Origin: Cupriavidus sp.
GTDB taxonomy: Bacteria; Pseudomonadota; Gammaproteobacteria; Burkholderiales; Burkholderiaceae
Reading direction: 5' to 3'
Length of the DNA stretch: 5,352 bases
Assembly (NCBI GenBank): GCA_013362725.1
Contig: JABFVP010000070.1
Coordinates: 1-5,352, forward strand
The notes under the pieces are model-generated. The model searched no databases and was not told where the DNA came from. It worked only from the letters and a program-made list of their open reading frames with translations. Shown here one piece after another: positions 3,697 through 5,352 of the stretch (positions are counted from its first letter, which is position 1; every line of letters begins with the position of its first letter). The translations under genes were made by a program, and so were the position numbers.

Positions 3697-5244
3697 TCAG
3701 TCGGTGCCGAACAGCTGCGCGTAATCCTCGCGCAGCTGGCGCTTGAGCAGCTTGCCTGCGGTATTGCGCGGCAGGTCCGCGACGAACACGATGCGCTTGG
3801 GCACCTTGAACGGCGCCAGCGCCTGGCGCGCATGCGCGACCAGTTCTTCCTCGGTGGCATGGTCATGGCCGCGCTTGCGCACCACGCACGCTGTCACCGC
3901 CTCGACCCACTTCGGGTGCGGCAGCGCAAACACCGCTGCCTCGGCCACGGCGGCGTGGGTGTACAGGCAATCTTCCACTTCGCGGCTCGACACCAGCACG
4001 CCGCCGGAGTTGATCACGTCCTTGATCCGGTCCACCACATACAGGTAGCCCTCGGCATCCATGTAGCCGAGGTCGCCGGAATGGAACCAGCCGCCGGCGA
4101 AGGCTTCCGCGGTCTGCTCCGGCTTGTCCCAGTAGTGCGTCAGCAACTGCGGCGAGCGATGCACGATCTCGCCCAGTTCGCCGGGCGGCACGTCCTGCAG
4201 GGTTTCATCGACGATGCGGGTCTCGACATTCAAGACCGGCCGCCCTGCCGAGGCTGGCCGCGCGGCGTGCTCGTCGGGTCCCAGCACCGTCGCCAGCGGG
4301 CCGATCTCGCTTTGCCCGTAGCAGTTGTAGAAGCGCAGCGCCGGCAGCTTCTGCTGCAGTTCCAGCAGCACCGGCACCGGCATGATCGAAGCGCCGTAGT
4401 AGGCCTTGGTCAGCGTACCCAACCGGGCCGGGTCGAACTCCGCGTGGCGCAGCAGCGCGATCCAGACCGTCGGCGGCGCAAAGAAGCTGGTGATGCGCTC
4501 GGCGTGGATGGTGCGCAGGCAATAGCCGGCTTCCGGGCTGTCGGCGATCAGCGTGGTGCCGCCGCACAGCAGCAGCGGCATCAGGAACACATGCATCTGC
4601 GCCGAGTGGTACAGCGGCAGCGCGGCCAGCGAATAGTCCGACGCGCGGATATCGCAGGCGGCAATGGTGCTTACGTACTCGGCCAGCAGCGCACGATGCG
4701 TCAGCACCGCACCCTTGGGCGCGGAGGTGGTGCCGGAGGTGTACAGGATCTGCGCGGGCGTGGACTCGACGAGGGCGTCGGATACCGGCACGGCGGGGCC
4801 GTCGGCGGCCGCGGCCAGAATATCGGTGCGGCCATCGCCGCCATGCAGCGTGCCGCGGACCTTGCAGGGCAGGCCGTCGACGCGGTCGGCCAGCGCCGGA
4901 TCCGCAAAGATCGCGCTGGCGCCCGCTTGCGTGACGATGTACTCGGCCTCGGCCCGCGTCATCGAGAAATTCACCGGCACATGGATCAGGCCGCTGCGCA
5001 GGCACGCCAGCCACAACAGCACATAGGCGTCGGAGTTCTTGCCGAAGGCGGCGACGCGGTCGCCGGGACGCAGGCCCCACTGGGCCAGCGCGCCGGCCAC
5101 GCGCGCGGTGGCGTCATCGAGTTGGCGGTAGCTCCAGCACCGCTCGCCGAAACGGATCGCGGTCTTGTCCGGACTGCGCCGCACCGAGCGGGCAATGGCG
5201 TCGGGGATGGTGTTGCGCAGGGCGCGCTGCTGCTCTGACTGCAT
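3697..5244 (-). CDS. AMP-forming acyl-CoA synthetase (ANL superfamily)
   Basis: A 515-residue adenylate-forming enzyme that activates a carboxylic acid with ATP to an acyl-AMP and passes it to coenzyme A. Motifs appear in order: YTSGTTSAPKG (168-178, phosphate loop), LPLYHSA (209-215), YGQSE (309-313, where most members have Thr in place of Ser312), GWFHSGDLGYMD (385-396, Asp391 for the ribose), DRIKDVINSGG (405-415, hinge) and PRNTAGK with the catalytic Lys498, the usual site of regulatory acetylation. Length is full for the short/medium or aromatic acid branch; no targeting signal, so cytoplasmic. The substrate cannot be read: a fatty or aromatic acid is plausible. The start at 5244 is chosen because GGAGA lies six bases upstream; an ATG at 5256 has no ribosome site. 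The gene stands alone here with no beta-oxidation partners in view. No convincing promoter is seen in the 58 bases up to the hairpin at 5303. Confidence 0.95.
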   Translation of the reverse strand: MQSEQQRALRNTIPDAIARSVRRSPDKTAIRFGERCWSYRQLDDATARVAGALAQWGLRPGDRVAAFGKNSDAYVLLWLACLRSGLIHVPVNFSMTRAEAEYIVTQAGASAIFADPALADRVDGLPCKVRGTLHGGDGRTDILAAAADGPAVPVSDALVESTPAQILYTSGTTSAPKGAVLTHRALLAEYVSTIAACDIRASDYSLAALPLYHSAQMHVFLMPLLLCGGTTLIADSPEAGYCLRTIHAERITSFFAPPTVWIALLRHAEFDPARLGTLTKAYYGASIMPVPVLLELQQKLPALRFYNCYGQSEIGPLATVLGPDEHAARPASAGRPVLNVETRIVDETLQDVPPGELGEIVHRSPQLLTHYWDKPEQTAEAFAGGWFHSGDLGYMDAEGYLYVVDRIKDVINSGGVLVSSREVEDCLYTHAAVAEAAVFALPHPKWVEAVTACVVRKRGHDHATEEELVAHARQALAPFKVPKRIVFVADLPRNTAGKLLKRQLREDYAQLFGTD

Positions 5245-5302
5245 GGTTGTCTCCATCGTTATGGTTGGGGTCCAGCAAGTCTTGAAGCCAAGCGCCGAGG
5301 AT

Positions 5303-5339
5303 AAGGCGTGCCGGCTTGCCGTGGCAAGCCGCACGCCTT
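5303..5339 (-). terminator. Strong 17-bp hairpin, probable terminator of the gene to the right
   Basis: AAGGCGTG (5303-5310) and CGGCTTGCC (5312-5320) pair fully with GGCAAGCCG (5323-5331) and CACGCCTT (5332-5339), leaving one bulged C (5311) and a tight GT centre. Read on the minus strand it ends CGCCTT-ATCC, a short T-rich tail. A TAG on the minus strand at 5348-5346 could be the stop of an upstream gene, putting the hairpin just after it. Its orientation is inferred; the structure itself is clear. Confidence 0.6.
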
Positions 5340-5352
5340 GGGCGTCTACAGC

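Noticed and set aside
3076..5238. A 720-codon plus-strand open frame across the lipoprotein and antisense to the acyl-CoA synthetase gene
   Set aside because: Its translation is Arg/Gln/His-rich shadow sequence of the opposite frames, while the lipoprotein and synthetase frames carry full conserved domains. Long antisense frames are normal at this G+C content.

Overview
This is high-GC (roughly two-thirds G+C), densely coding bacterial DNA. Its codon use, short intergenic gaps and gene types (a LysR regulator, a two-domain YggT protein, a glycine-zipper lipoprotein, a stand-alone acyl-CoA synthetase) suggest a betaproteobacterium of the Burkholderiales. A Cupriavidus/Ralstonia-like chromosome is my best guess, from general resemblance only. 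I see no rRNA, tRNA, insertion sequence, integrase or CRISPR array.

Layout, left to right. Positions 1-140 hold the open 5' end of a probable minus-strand gene that leaves the window. It is divergent from a LysR-type regulator (202-1188, +). The regulator converges on a small secreted-protein gene (1519-1238, -) whose mature part is a run of 12-residue DP[FY]xDGA repeats; a short hairpin sits between the two stops. Upstream of the small gene, on the same strand, is a YggT-family membrane protein (2216-1656, -). Divergent from yggT is a MarR-family regulator (2426-2884, +) with a clear TATAAT and a terminator-like leader. It is followed by a SlyB/17-kDa-antigen-type outer-membrane lipoprotein (3017-3691, +) with a long Gly/Tyr/Pro/Gln pentapeptide-repeat insert. 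Its stop lies 5 bases from the stop of a convergent AMP-forming acyl-CoA synthetase (5244-3697, -). A very strong hairpin at 5303-5339 insulates that gene from whatever lies to the right.

How the parts may fit. Most of these are ordinary housekeeping or envelope genes that need not act together. The exception is the left third. The region between lysR and its divergent neighbour, and the region in front of the small repeat protein, share an unusual set of matching sequence blocks: an ATTGT/ACTGT-N12-ACAAT dyad with near-identical flank, then CCTACATTA about 30 bases downstream on the minus strand. This suggests that the LysR protein controls both the divergent gene and the small secreted repeat protein. 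That possible regulator plus secreted-repeat-protein module is the best candidate here for something undescribed. The second most interesting object is the lipoprotein with two pentapeptide arrays, behind a promoter region carrying helically phased GTTAC repeats.
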